A stretch of DNA of 38,409 nucleotides from Phycisphaerae bacterium (lineage in GTDB: Bacteria > Planctomycetota > Phycisphaerae > UBA1845 > PWPN01), in assembly GCA_035384605.1 (NCBI GenBank), contig DAOOIV010000048.1, forward strand, positions 1 to 38,409. The letters run 5' to 3'. The notes below the pieces were generated by a model. It worked only from the letters and a program-made list of their open reading frames with translations, did no database searches and was not told the origin of the DNA. Shown here one piece after another: positions 17,316 through 25,322 of the stretch (the first letter of the stretch is position 1; every line of letters begins with the position of its first letter). The position numbers and the translations under genes are program-made.

Positions 17316-17343
17316 ATTATATCCCGTGTTTGCGTCGCGACAA
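17316..17343 (-). promoter_or_regulatory. Promoter of the restriction-modification operon
   Basis: Read leftward, TTGTCG (17343-17338) and a perfect TATAAT (17321-17316) are separated by 16 bp. Transcription should begin near 17309, giving the methyltransferase start at 17243 a leader of about 65 nt. The methyltransferase is first in the operon, which suits protection before cutting. Confidence 0.6.
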
Positions 17344-17860
17344 CTTGCGACACTGCCGCGCAGCGTAGCGGCTTTGGCACCATCGGAGCCGGGTGCAAGG
17401 GTTCCGAGCCCGACGATACCGCCCATATGGCCGACCGGTTTCAGAGCCGTATGCCCGGGCTCATAGTCCCATCCGCATCATTCGACCGCTCCATAAACTC
17501 CATAGCACGGCTCCGCTTGCCCTTGGCCGGGGGGCAGATGGTGGTCCATGCCGACACGCTGACCCTGTGCCAGACCAGCGCCCGCGGACCCTTCGAGGCC
17601 AAACGGCGCGCGTTCCACTGTCGAGCCCCAGGGCACCGGTTGCGGTCGATCGGCTGAGGCTGCCGACGCCACCCTCACAATGGCGACCGCCGAAGCCCCA
17701 TTGGCAAGTGCCACCATCCGATTCCGCGCGGGACCGGATCTTCAGGGCTTTCTCACCATCTTCTTATTCACGGCGAGTACACTATGTTGGTCGTGGGCCC
17801 TCGGTGCGGTTCCGGGTCCATAGTGAGATGACAGCCGAGCAAGGCTGAGACGCTCGCAAA
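17344..17860. other. Intergenic region without a recognised gene
   Basis: Open frames here, such as 17393-17848 (+) and 17478-17717 (-), are Arg/Pro-rich with no recognisable domains. The region separates the divergent restriction-modification operon and the PepSY gene. A TACACT near 17771 could be a -10 element for the PepSY gene, but its -35 is not convincing. Confidence 0.35.
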
Positions 17861-17878
17861 CCTTTTTCAAAAAAGGAG
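17861..17878 (+). promoter_or_regulatory. A/U-rich hairpin overlapping the ribosome-binding site
   Basis: In mRNA, CCUUUU (17861-17866) can pair with AAAAGG (17871-17876) around the loop UCAA. The right arm contains most of the Shine-Dalgarno AAGGAG (17873-17878), 7 nt before the ATG at 17886. Such weak A-U stems can act as thermal or structural switches on translation. Whether this one does is an inference; the pairing itself is visible. Confidence 0.4.
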
Positions 17879-17885
17879 TTATGCC

Positions 17886-18617
17886 ATGAAAAGAGCATTG
17901 ACGCTGTTGGGGTTCGTTGGCTTGGCGATCGCCGTTGCCGTGGCAACGGCTGGAGACGCGCCCAAGACCACCCTGGGTCAGATTCCCGCGGAGGCCCGGG
18001 CGACGCTGCGTAAGCTGGCCGATGGGGCATCGATCACCGCGGTCGAGCGGGAAAAGGAAAACGGGATGGAGCTGTACGAGGCCGAGTGGAAGGTCAACGG
18101 CGGCAAGGAGGTCGAGGCCAAGGTCACGGCCGGCGGCGATCTCGTGGAAATGGAAGAGGAGATTGACGCCGATGCCCTGCCCACGAATGTGAAAGCCGTC
18201 GTGGCCAAGCACTTCCCCGCCGGAGCCAAGCTGGAGTGTGCAAAAGTCACGATGGTTTTGTACGAGATTGAAGCCAAGATCAACGGCAAGGGAAAGGAAA
18301 TCCTCGTGTCGGCGACGGGCAAGATCTTTGGGAAGGATGACGACGGTGACGACGATGACGATGACGACGACGGCGAGGACGAGCAGAAAGTTTCCCTCGA
18401 CCAGGTTCCTGCAGCGGTGAAAGCGACCATACTGGCTGAAGCCAAAGGCGCCACGGTCAAGGAAATCGAGCGCGAGACCAAGAACGGCCAAACGGTCTAT
18501 GAAGCCGAATGGGTCGAGAACGGCCAGGAGGTTGAAATCAAAGTGGCGTCAGATGGAACGCTTGTGAAGCGGGAGGTCGATCAGGACGACGACGCGGACG
18601 ACGATGATGACAAATGA
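17886..18617 (+). CDS. Secreted acidic protein with three PepSY-like repeats
   Basis: The 243-aa protein has a signal peptide (residues 1-22, ending ATAG). Three related units follow at about 28-93, 94-148 and 168-232. Units 1 and 3 are clearly alike: SLDQVPAAVKATI against TLGQIPAEARATL, and both contain VYEAEW/LYEAEW and GTLVKRE/GDLVEME. Unit 2 is more diverged (LPTNVKAVVAKHF, YEIEAKINGKGKEI). An Asp-rich linker at 151-166 joins units 2 and 3, and the C-terminus is acidic again (232-242). This fits PepSY-like periplasmic domains, which bind peptides or proteases or respond to envelope stress or metals. The stop overlaps ATGA at 18614, and a two-component system follows, so a role as input or target of that system is likely. 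Confidence 0.82.
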   Translation: MKRALTLLGFVGLAIAVAVATAGDAPKTTLGQIPAEARATLRKLADGASITAVEREKENGMELYEAEWKVNGGKEVEAKVTAGGDLVEMEEEIDADALPTNVKAVVAKHFPAGAKLECAKVTMVLYEIEAKINGKGKEILVSATGKIFGKDDDGDDDDDDDDGEDEQKVSLDQVPAAVKATILAEAKGATVKEIERETKNGQTVYEAEWVENGQEVEIKVASDGTLVKREVDQDDDADDDDDK

Positions 18618-18676
18618 CCGGAGCATTCCCGGCGCAGGTGCTTGCGGGGCCGCCAGCGCCGTGCCATTCTGGTATC

Positions 18677-19345
18677 ATGCGCGTCCTGTTGGTCGAGGAC
18701 TATGAACCGCTCCGGACATCGGTGAGCCAAGGGCTCCGCGAGGCCGGCTTCGCCGTGGATGTCTCGGCGGACGGCGAGGAGGGGTTGTGGTATGCGGAGT
18801 CCTGCGACTATGACGTCATTATTCTGGACATCATGCTCCCCGTCGTCGACGGGTTGACGATCCTGAAGCGGATTCGGCACTCGGGCCGGGCGACTCCGGT
18901 GCTGCTGCTGACCGCCAAGGATACTGTTCAGGACCGCGTCAGAGGTTTGGATCTCGGCGCCGACGATTACCTGGTCAAGCCCTTTGCGTTCGAAGAGCTT
19001 CTGGCCCGCGTGAGAGCTCTGGTCCGCCGCAAATACGCCGCCAAAGACCCTGTGCTGCGGATCGAGGACCTGGAGATCGACACCGCCAAGCGAGCTGTTC
19101 GGCGGGCAGGCCGGCAAATCGATTTGACCGCGCGGGAATATGCGCTGCTTGAATTTCTGGCCCTGCGAGCCGGTCAGATCGTCTCTCGGTCGGATATCTG
19201 GGAACACCTCTATGAGTTCGATGCGTCGGTCGAGAGCAACGTGGTGAATGTGTACATCGGCTACTTGCGGAGAAAGATCGAACAACCGGGACTGCCCCGC
19301 CTGATCCACACCCGCCGAGGCCAGGGCTACATGTTGGGACGATAA
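18677..19345 (+). CDS. OmpR-family response regulator (CusR/CopR-like)
   Basis: The 222-aa protein has a receiver domain (residues 1-115) with VEDYE acidic residues at 7-8, phospho-acceptor Asp51 in VIILDIMLP, Thr79 and Lys101 (YLVKPF). A winged-helix DNA-binding domain follows (about 125-222; LTAREYALLEFL, then VVNVYIGYLRRKIE and HTRRGQGYML). It is a transcription regulator controlled by the histidine kinase 3 nt downstream. The frame also opens at 18614, where ATG overlaps the PepSY stop. The 21 extra residues are not family-like, so I start at 18677, though no good ribosome-binding site stands before it and coupled translation from 18614 is possible. Sequence style is closest to metal-responsive regulators. 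Confidence 0.93.
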   Translation: MRVLLVEDYEPLRTSVSQGLREAGFAVDVSADGEEGLWYAESCDYDVIILDIMLPVVDGLTILKRIRHSGRATPVLLLTAKDTVQDRVRGLDLGADDYLVKPFAFEELLARVRALVRRKYAAKDPVLRIEDLEIDTAKRAVRRAGRQIDLTAREYALLEFLALRAGQIVSRSDIWEHLYEFDASVESNVVNVYIGYLRRKIEQPGLPRLIHTRRGQGYMLGR

Positions 19346-19348
19346 GAC

Positions 19349-20761
19349 GTGCGAACACTGCGAGCTCGCTTGCTGATCGGAACAGGCGTGGGTGCCACGG
19401 TGGTGCTGCTCGGGTCCGGCATCCTGCTTTATGCCCTGGTCCGCAACGCTTTGTGGCGGGAGTTCGACGAGTCGCTGGTTGCCAAAGCCCGTTCGCTCGC
19501 GGCGATGACGGAACAAGAAAACGGAAAGATCGAGCTGGATTTCGACGAGGCCAACCTCCCTGAGTTCAGGCCGTCAGATCATGCGGAGTTCTATCAGGTC
19601 CGGCTGCCGGGGGGTCGGACCATCGCCCGTTCCGCCTCCCTTGAAGGTCGTGAGCTGATCGAGATCGAGGGTACCGTCGACCGGCCGGCCTTCGAATCGA
19701 CCCGGTTGCCGGACGGCCGACGCGTTCGGATTGCAGGCATCCGCTTCACGCCGCGTCAGGAGGACGACGGCCGGCGTCAGCAACAGCCCCTTGTGGTCTC
19801 GCTCGTCTTTGGCCGCCAGACGAAGGGCATTGAAACAACCCTGGCTCGGATCAGGTTCGCGATGGCAGCGGTCGGGGCTGCTGCAATGGCGGTTTCTCTT
19901 GGCGTGCTGGCCTGGTTCGTTCGCCGAGGTCTGCGACCCCTGGACCGGCTGGCAAACCAGATCGCAGGCATCGGTGAATCCGAGCTGGGCGTCAGGATCG
20001 CGCCAGCCGGCGTGCCCGCGGAATTGCTTCCGGTCATTGACCGCCTGAATGGTTTGCTGGGCCGGCTGGAGCGCGCTTTTCAGCGCGAAAGGCGATTCAC
20101 CGCCGATGTGGCCCATGAGCTTCGCACGCCTCTGGCGGGTGTTCGCTCGATACTGGAGGTCGCCCTTTCCAGAGATCGCGAGCCCGAGACCTACCGGAAC
20201 GCCATGGAAGATTGTCTCGGCATCAACGAACATATGCAGCGGATGGTTGAGAACCTGCTGCACCTCGCCCGTGCCGACGCGAATCAACTGGAGGTGGCAA
20301 GAGAAGGGGTGGATCTGGCCGCACTGATTCGAGAATGCTGGAAGCCGTTGGCCGGCCAGGCGGAACAAAGGCATCTCCAGGTAGAATGGCGACTGCATGA
20401 GCCCCGCACCATCTTGTCGGACTGCGGGAAACTGCGTCTGATCGTTCAGAACATCCTCAGCAACGCCGCGACGTACACAAATACCGGCGGGTGGATCCGG
20501 GTTGAGGCCATTTGTCGTGACGGAAGCGTCGAATTCACGGTCACCAACAGCGGCAGTATGGTGGCGGAGCAGGATGTCCCGCGAGTCTTCGACCGCTTTT
20601 GGCGCGGAGATGCGGCCCGCCAGTTTTCCGGTGGGCACTGCGGCCTGGGTCTGTCACTCTGCAAGGTACTCGTCGAACTGTTGGACGGCTCGATCGAAGC
20701 GGGGTCATCCCCGGGTGAGACATTCACAGTCACCGTCCGTCTGCCGGTGTCGAACGCCTGA
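19349..20761 (+). CDS. Membrane sensor histidine kinase (heavy-metal sensor-like)
   Basis: The 470-aa kinase begins with GTG and has two membrane segments (about residues 8-30 and 168-190) around a periplasmic sensor of about 135 residues. HAMP (192-245) follows, then HisKA with His256 in FTADVAHELRTPLAG and an HATPase domain. The N box reads NILSNAATYTN and the G2 box GGHCGLGLSL. The G1 box is NSGSMV, with Asn in place of the usual Asp. Copper- and silver-sensor kinases carry a similar change, so the enzyme is probably active. It should phosphorylate the regulator just upstream and may sense the state of the PepSY protein or an envelope metal. Confidence 0.92.
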   Translation: MRTLRARLLIGTGVGATVVLLGSGILLYALVRNALWREFDESLVAKARSLAAMTEQENGKIELDFDEANLPEFRPSDHAEFYQVRLPGGRTIARSASLEGRELIEIEGTVDRPAFESTRLPDGRRVRIAGIRFTPRQEDDGRRQQQPLVVSLVFGRQTKGIETTLARIRFAMAAVGAAAMAVSLGVLAWFVRRGLRPLDRLANQIAGIGESELGVRIAPAGVPAELLPVIDRLNGLLGRLERAFQRERRFTADVAHELRTPLAGVRSILEVALSRDREPETYRNAMEDCLGINEHMQRMVENLLHLARADANQLEVAREGVDLAALIRECWKPLAGQAEQRHLQVEWRLHEPRTILSDCGKLRLIVQNILSNAATYTNTGGWIRVEAICRDGSVEFTVTNSGSMVAEQDVPRVFDRFWRGDAARQFSGGHCGLGLSLCKVLVELLDGSIEAGSSPGETFTVTVRLPVSNA

Positions 20762-21136
20762 CCGCATCCGCGGCAGGCTCAGACAGAACATGGTCCGGCC
20801 CACCATGCCGCCGCGAGCGACTGCCGCAGAAAGAACAGCCGTTAAGACCTTCTGTCGCGTCGGGATTACGGGACAACTGCCGTCGACAGCCTCATCATCT
20901 CAATAGCCGGCGTTCCGCGAGGGACCGTCGCCGAAGGGAGCGTTCTTGAATCGCAATTGCCGACCCGTTCCGATGGTGGACGCCGTGGCCGCTTTCCATT
21001 AAACTGCCCCGGTCAAGCAAGGGACGGCAGGTGAGTCCCGCGTGCCGGCCCAACTCTTGTGGTAACACGTGTTTGCCGGGTAAGCGAAGTGTATGTGGGC
21101 TTCTCTTGCCGGCCTGACGGTCTGGAGACTCAAGTC
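20762..21136. other. Intergenic region after the two-component genes
   Basis: No recognisable gene or RNA in these 375 bp. I found no clear terminator after the kinase. GGAG at 21124-21127 at the right end serves the next gene. A TTGAAT near 20947 lacks a -10 partner. Confidence 0.35.
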
Positions 21137-21493
21137 GTGGCCAAGTTTTCGCTTCGTCGATATGAGGACCAGGCGCGGGTGAGCTTAGCGGCTGGTCTGG
21201 CTTCGGCAGTGACTTTCCTTGTCCTGTTGGCACTGGTGGTGCGACGCTTTTCAGTACAGGAACTCGCTGTGTTCTACGGACAGCGAACCTACATGGCCGT
21301 CGTGGCCGCCGCCGCCGTCACGGCCCTGCTGGCGGTGATCGGATTCGGCCTGGGCATCAACAGCGTCGGCCAGCGCCGCAACGAAAAGCAGGTGCTTTCC
21401 TGGGCAGGTTTCTTCATTGCGGCTGCGGTGCTGGTGTTGACGATCTGCGTCTGCATCTTCTTCTTCTTGCGGGGCGAGTTTGTGGGTCGTTGA
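21137..21493 (+). CDS. Small three-helix membrane protein, unknown
   Basis: The 118-aa product has three hydrophobic segments (about residues 18-38, 52-76 and 90-113). The first two are joined by an Arg/Phe-rich stretch and the last two by a basic stretch, GQRRNEKQVLSW. I chose the GTG at 21137 (VAKFSLRRYEDQ) because GGAG stands 9 nt before it; the longer frame from 21059 adds a weak N-terminus. It ends 29 bp before lutA on the same strand and is probably co-transcribed with it. I do not recognise the family. A link to lactate uptake cannot be supported from sequence, since three helices are too few for a typical permease. Confidence 0.65.
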   Translation: MAKFSLRRYEDQARVSLAAGLASAVTFLVLLALVVRRFSVQELAVFYGQRTYMAVVAAAAVTALLAVIGFGLGINSVGQRRNEKQVLSWAGFFIAAAVLVLTICVCIFFFLRGEFVGR

Positions 21494-21522
21494 CACGGAG
21501 GCTTCAGTTTCGGGATAACGCC

Positions 21523-22305
21523 ATGAAAGTATCCCTCTTTGTCACCTGTCTTACGGACACTTTCTATCCGGACGTGGCCGAGTGTGTGGTCCGCATCCTG
21601 CGACGGCTCGGACACCAAGTGGAGTTTCCTGAAGACCAGACCTGCTGCGGACAGCCGGCGCTCAACAGCGGTTTTTTCGACGAGGCCCGGGCTATCGCTG
21701 GGCGGATGATCGATGTGTTCCGCGACGCCGAGGTCGTTGTGACGCCCTCCGGTTCGTGCTGCTCGATCGTCCGCGAGTATTATCCTCACCTGTTCAAGGA
21801 TGACCCGGTGATGTATCCCCGTGCGGTGGCGATGGCCGGGAAAACCTTTGAGACAGTCGAGTTTCTGCAGAAGAAACTCAAGGTCGACTGGTCGCGGTGG
21901 AACCTGACTTATCCGGCCGTGGCCACCTACCATTACAGTTGCCACAATCGCGGCATCGACATGACTCCCGAGGATGTTGAAGGGCTCATCCGTCAATTCC
22001 GCGGGCTTGAGTATCGTCGCCTGGACAAAATCGACCAGTGCTGCGGCTTCGGCGGGACGTTTTCTGTCAAGCAGAGCGAGTTGTCCGGCGCGATCGTCTG
22101 GGAGAAGGTCAAATGTATCAAGGCGACCGGCGCGCATATGGTGATCTGCAATGACGGCGGTTGCACCATGAACATTCAGGGAGCCTGCCGCCGTGCCGGA
22201 CTCCATGTCGAGTTCAGACACATCATGCAGATACTGGATGAAGCGATGACGGCAAGTCGCCCGCGAATGAGTGCGGGCCAGGTTACTGCGGAGGCGGCTC
22301 GATGA
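21523..22305 (+). CDS. lutA: Lactate utilisation protein LutA
   Basis: LutA is the Cys-rich iron-sulfur subunit of the LutABC complex, which oxidises L-lactate to pyruvate. The protein is 260 aa with two CCG-type domains: Cys41-42 in TCCGQPALNSG with Cys79-80 in SGSCCS, then Cys140 in SCHNRG, Cys173-174 in QCCGFGGTFS, and Cys209/Cys214 near CNDGGCTMNI. These motifs bind a Fe-S cofactor in related heterodisulfide-reductase-type subunits. I chose the ATG at 21523 (MKVSLFVTCL) rather than the TTG at 21490. The stop overlaps lutB by 4 nt (ATGA, 22302-22305). Confidence 0.93.
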   Translation: MKVSLFVTCLTDTFYPDVAECVVRILRRLGHQVEFPEDQTCCGQPALNSGFFDEARAIAGRMIDVFRDAEVVVTPSGSCCSIVREYYPHLFKDDPVMYPRAVAMAGKTFETVEFLQKKLKVDWSRWNLTYPAVATYHYSCHNRGIDMTPEDVEGLIRQFRGLEYRRLDKIDQCCGFGGTFSVKQSELSGAIVWEKVKCIKATGAHMVICNDGGCTMNIQGACRRAGLHVEFRHIMQILDEAMTASRPRMSAGQVTAEAAR

Positions 22306-23750
22306 GCGGCCAAACAACGCAATCGCATGAGTTCCATCCGGATTTCAAGAAAGCTGCGGCGGCGGCCTTGGCCGACGTGAGGATCGGCGCGACCTTTGAC
22401 CGGGCCACGCGGCTCAACTTCGACAAGCGGCGGGCTATTATGCCTGAGCTCGGCCGGCCGATGGCCATCCGCGAGCTGGCCGCACGAATCAAGGACCACA
22501 CGCTTCAGAACCTCGACCGTTATCTTGAACAACTCGTGGAGAACGTCCGCAAGCATGGCGGCCAAGTCCATTTCGCCGAGACCGGCCAGCAAGCCAATGA
22601 GATCATCACCGGTATCGCCCGCGATGTCGGTGCGAGTCTGATCGTCAAGAGTAAATCGATGGTCAGCGAGGAAATCGAGCTGAACCAGGAGATCGAGAAG
22701 ACCGGTATCGAGGTCGTCGAGACGGATCTAGGCGAATACATTCTCCAACTAGCCGGCGAGAAACCTTCCCACATCGTCACACCGGTCATCCACAAGACCA
22801 AGGAGGACATCGCCGCTCTATTCCGCGACAAGCTGGGCATCGAATACACCGTGGACCCCGAGGCCCTGACGGCTGCCGCCCGCAAGGTACTGCGCGCCAA
22901 GTTCAAGGCCGCGGACATGGGCATCATTGGGGCCAACTTCGCGGTGGCCGAGACGGGCACCATCTGCATTGTGACCAACGAGGGCAACGGGCGGTTCTGC
23001 TCGTCGCGCCCGCGGGTTGTGGTTTGCCTGATGGGAATCGAGAAGGTCGTTCCGCGGATGAAAGACCTCGGCATCTTCCTCAAGCTGCTGGGCAAGAGCG
23101 CCACCGGCCAGCGGCTGACCTGCTACACCAGCCTGATTACCGGGCCGAAACGGCCGGGGGACTTCGACGGCCCCGAAGAGTTTCACCTGGTGCTTCTCGA
23201 CCGTGGTCGGTCGCGCATCCTGGCCGGCGAGTATCGATCGGTACTTCGTTGCATCCGGTGCGGAGCGTGCCTGAACGCCTGTCCGGTTTACCGGCGGATC
23301 GGCGGCCACGCGTACGAGAGCGTTTACCCTGGACCGATTGGCAAGCTCATTACCCCGCTGCTGGCCTCGCTCGAAGAGTATCCTGACCTGCCGACGGCCT
23401 CGAGCCTTTGCGGGGCATGCCTTGACGCCTGCCCCGTCCGGATCGACATTCCAACTTATCTGCTGCACATGCGCAACGAACTGGTCGAACAGGGCCGGAT
23501 GCCATGGACGTGGCGGATCGGGTTCAAGTTCTGGCGGATCGGTATGAGTTCAGCGTTCTTGTACCGATGCGGCCTGAAGTTCGGGCGGATGTTCATGTGG
23601 TTGTTGTCCAAGGACGGCTGGCTCAAGTGGCTGCCGATGGACGGCTCGGGTTGGACCGACCATCGCGATTTCCCGCTGCCGGCCAAGAAGCCGTTCCGGG
23701 CCCGCTGGGCCGACTTGCAGAAACAACTTGACGCCGAGGAGGGTCGATGA
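22302..23750 (+). CDS. lutB: Lactate utilisation iron-sulfur protein LutB
   Basis: The 482-aa protein is the ferredoxin-type subunit of LutABC. The N-terminal two thirds form the LUD domain (VHFAETGQQANEIITGIA, then GANFAVAETGTICIVTNEGNG). Two 4Fe-4S motifs follow: Cys317-320-323-327 (CIRCGACLNACPVYRRIGG) and Cys370-373-377 (CGACLDACPVRIDIP). A C-terminal helical region ends in PLPAKKPFRARW. It passes electrons from lactate oxidation toward the membrane in the family model. It overlaps lutA and lutC by 4 nt each, and GAGGAGGG before lutC lies inside its end. Confidence 0.95.
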   Translation: MSGQTTQSHEFHPDFKKAAAAALADVRIGATFDRATRLNFDKRRAIMPELGRPMAIRELAARIKDHTLQNLDRYLEQLVENVRKHGGQVHFAETGQQANEIITGIARDVGASLIVKSKSMVSEEIELNQEIEKTGIEVVETDLGEYILQLAGEKPSHIVTPVIHKTKEDIAALFRDKLGIEYTVDPEALTAAARKVLRAKFKAADMGIIGANFAVAETGTICIVTNEGNGRFCSSRPRVVVCLMGIEKVVPRMKDLGIFLKLLGKSATGQRLTCYTSLITGPKRPGDFDGPEEFHLVLLDRGRSRILAGEYRSVLRCIRCGACLNACPVYRRIGGHAYESVYPGPIGKLITPLLASLEEYPDLPTASSLCGACLDACPVRIDIPTYLLHMRNELVEQGRMPWTWRIGFKFWRIGMSSAFLYRCGLKFGRMFMWLLSKDGWLKWLPMDGSGWTDHRDFPLPAKKPFRARWADLQKQLDAEEGR

Positions 23751-24400
23751 TGCGAGGCCAGACCCGGGAAGCATTCTTTGCTCGCATTCGTGAATCGCTG
23801 ACGGATCGCGGTGCCCCCGTCGAATTGCCTTCGGACCTTGAGGTTGCCCGCGTCACTGCGTCCGGCGTCGATCTCGTGACGCTGTTCATGGATCGAGCCC
23901 AACAAGTCGGCATGCGACCTGAGCGGGTGGTCGACGATCGGGCCGCCGCCGCCAAGGTGGTTGAAATCGTCACCGCCGCCGGGAGGGCCAGCGCCATCCT
24001 GCCGGAGGAGGACATCCCCGCCCGCGCCCTCATTGTCGACGGGCTCAAGGGAAAGGGCGTCCGCCTGATGGATGTGAATGACCGCGATGCCGCCTTCGAC
24101 GCCGACTTTGGCATCACTGGTGTGAGCTGTGCGATCGCCGAGACCGGCTCCCTGTGCGTCGACAGCGGAGGGACTCATCGGCGGTTGGCCAGTCTGGCCG
24201 TCCCCCATCACATCGCCCTTGTCCGAGCCGAGCAGATCGTACCGGACCTGCTCGACTTTGCCGCCCGTGTCTCCAAGGATGACATCCCGGCCAACATGAC
24301 GTTGATTTCGGCTCCCAGCAAGACCGCGGACATCGAGATGATTCTCGTCGAAGGCGTTCACGGTCCCAAGGTCGTACACATCATCGTCATCGCGTCCTGA
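23747..24400 (+). CDS. lutC: Lactate utilisation protein LutC
   Basis: The 217-aa LUD-domain protein is the third subunit of the LutABC lactate oxidase. Its core contains FGITGVSCAIAETGSLCVDSGG, ending a strand-helix unit also found in LutB, and NMTLISAPSKTADIEMILVEGVHGP, a family signature near the C-terminus. The start ATG at 23747 has GAGGAGGG directly upstream and overlaps the lutB stop. A second ATG at 23750 is equally possible. No lactate permease or LutR-type regulator gene is adjacent. Confidence 0.93.
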   Translation: MMRGQTREAFFARIRESLTDRGAPVELPSDLEVARVTASGVDLVTLFMDRAQQVGMRPERVVDDRAAAAKVVEIVTAAGRASAILPEEDIPARALIVDGLKGKGVRLMDVNDRDAAFDADFGITGVSCAIAETGSLCVDSGGTHRRLASLAVPHHIALVRAEQIVPDLLDFAARVSKDDIPANMTLISAPSKTADIEMILVEGVHGPKVVHIIVIAS

Positions 24401-24997
24401 CCTTCTATTCGTGGCATATCGCCTGATATGTTCGTTCGATAACGGAAAAGAACCGCAAACCGCCGAATACGCCAACCACGCCAAGGGAAACCCGAAACCG
24501 CTTCACAGAGCCAACCTTGAGCGTTTCACGATTGACCGTAACCGTCGGCGCCCGGGTCCGATCGGTGCCTGGCGAGTTTGGCATTCGTAAGGTCAAAGGC
24601 CTGGCACAAAAGCGGCCGGTTGTGAGCGCACCGTTTCCTCGCCGACCGTACCAATGGCCATCTCCCAAGGCGGACCGGGCGCAGGGGCGACAAGTATGAC
24701 GTTGATGACCGTCGGCTCCGGGAGAAGCCGGCTGCAAAGCCTTGATCCGCACTAAAGTGCGACTGCGTGATCTGGAGCACGGGAGGAGTCCTCGGACAGG
24801 TTTGAGGCGAGGCAGAAAACTAAAGCCGCGACGAATAGGCCGGCTTCAAGGGCCGCGCTCATCGCCGTGACCCCCAAAGAGCTTCCCTGTGGCCGCGACA
24901 AAGGGCCCTTGCCTTCCCGGTGAGCCTGACAAGGGGAGCCTGACCGCCCGATTGCCTATGTGGCCAACCCCGGTCGACCGAAAAAACCGAAAAACAG
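24401..24997. other. Intergenic region between lutC and the PEP-CTERM gene promoter
   Basis: No coding frame here has a credible product. A 6-bp inverted repeat CATATC-GCCT-GATATG lies at 24415-24430, just after the lutC stop; it lacks a T run, so it is at most a weak terminator or an operator. The rightmost bases (24981-24996) are A-rich and could act as an UP element for the promoter that follows. Confidence 0.4.
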
Positions 24998-25026
24998 TTG
25001 ACACCTCTACTGCGACTGGGTAGACT
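24998..25026 (+). promoter_or_regulatory. Sigma-70-type promoter for the long-leader PEP-CTERM gene
   Basis: A perfect TTGACA (24998-25003) and TAGACT (25021-25026, 4 of 6 matches to TATAAT) are separated by exactly 17 bp, with A-rich DNA upstream. Transcription should begin near 25033, leaving a leader of about 290 nt before the ATG at 25323. Confidence 0.65.
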
Positions 25027-25032
25027 GAGGGT

Positions 25033-25322
25033 GTTGGAATCCCAGTTGCTCGGTCTTCGCGCCATATCCGTCGGCCCCGACGCGCGATCATACGCTGTGG
25101 GGATCAGAAGCGGCGGAGTCTGGTGTCGGGTGACATCGGAAAGGAGGGAACGGGCAAAAGGTCAAGTCATAAGTCGAACCGGCTCCTGATTGCGATGTGT
25201 GGCGAGAGGAGAGGCGTTGTTCACGTGTTTTTACACCTCAGGGTGATGATTTTCTGTGAAAGAGTCTATGGTTTCAGTTCTGTCTTAGCCGGGCACCCAG
25301 GCCCGGAGAGGAGGAAAAGGCA
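25033..25322 (+). promoter_or_regulatory. Long mRNA leader with hairpins before the PEP-CTERM gene
   Basis: The predicted leader is unusually long. A GC-rich hairpin CCGGGC-ACCCAG-GCCCGG at 25289-25306 ends directly before the purine-rich ribosome-binding region (GAGAGGAGG at 25306-25314). Shorter stems such as GTGT-TTTT-ACAC and CACC-TCAG-GGTG occur near 25223-25245. I could not match it to a known riboswitch. The hairpin is visible; any regulatory effect is an inference. Confidence 0.4.

Noticed and set aside
25140..25200. Possible cyclic-di-GMP riboswitch
   Set aside because: Only a short GGGCAAA-like stretch resembles the aptamer; the second conserved half and the paired helices could not be found.
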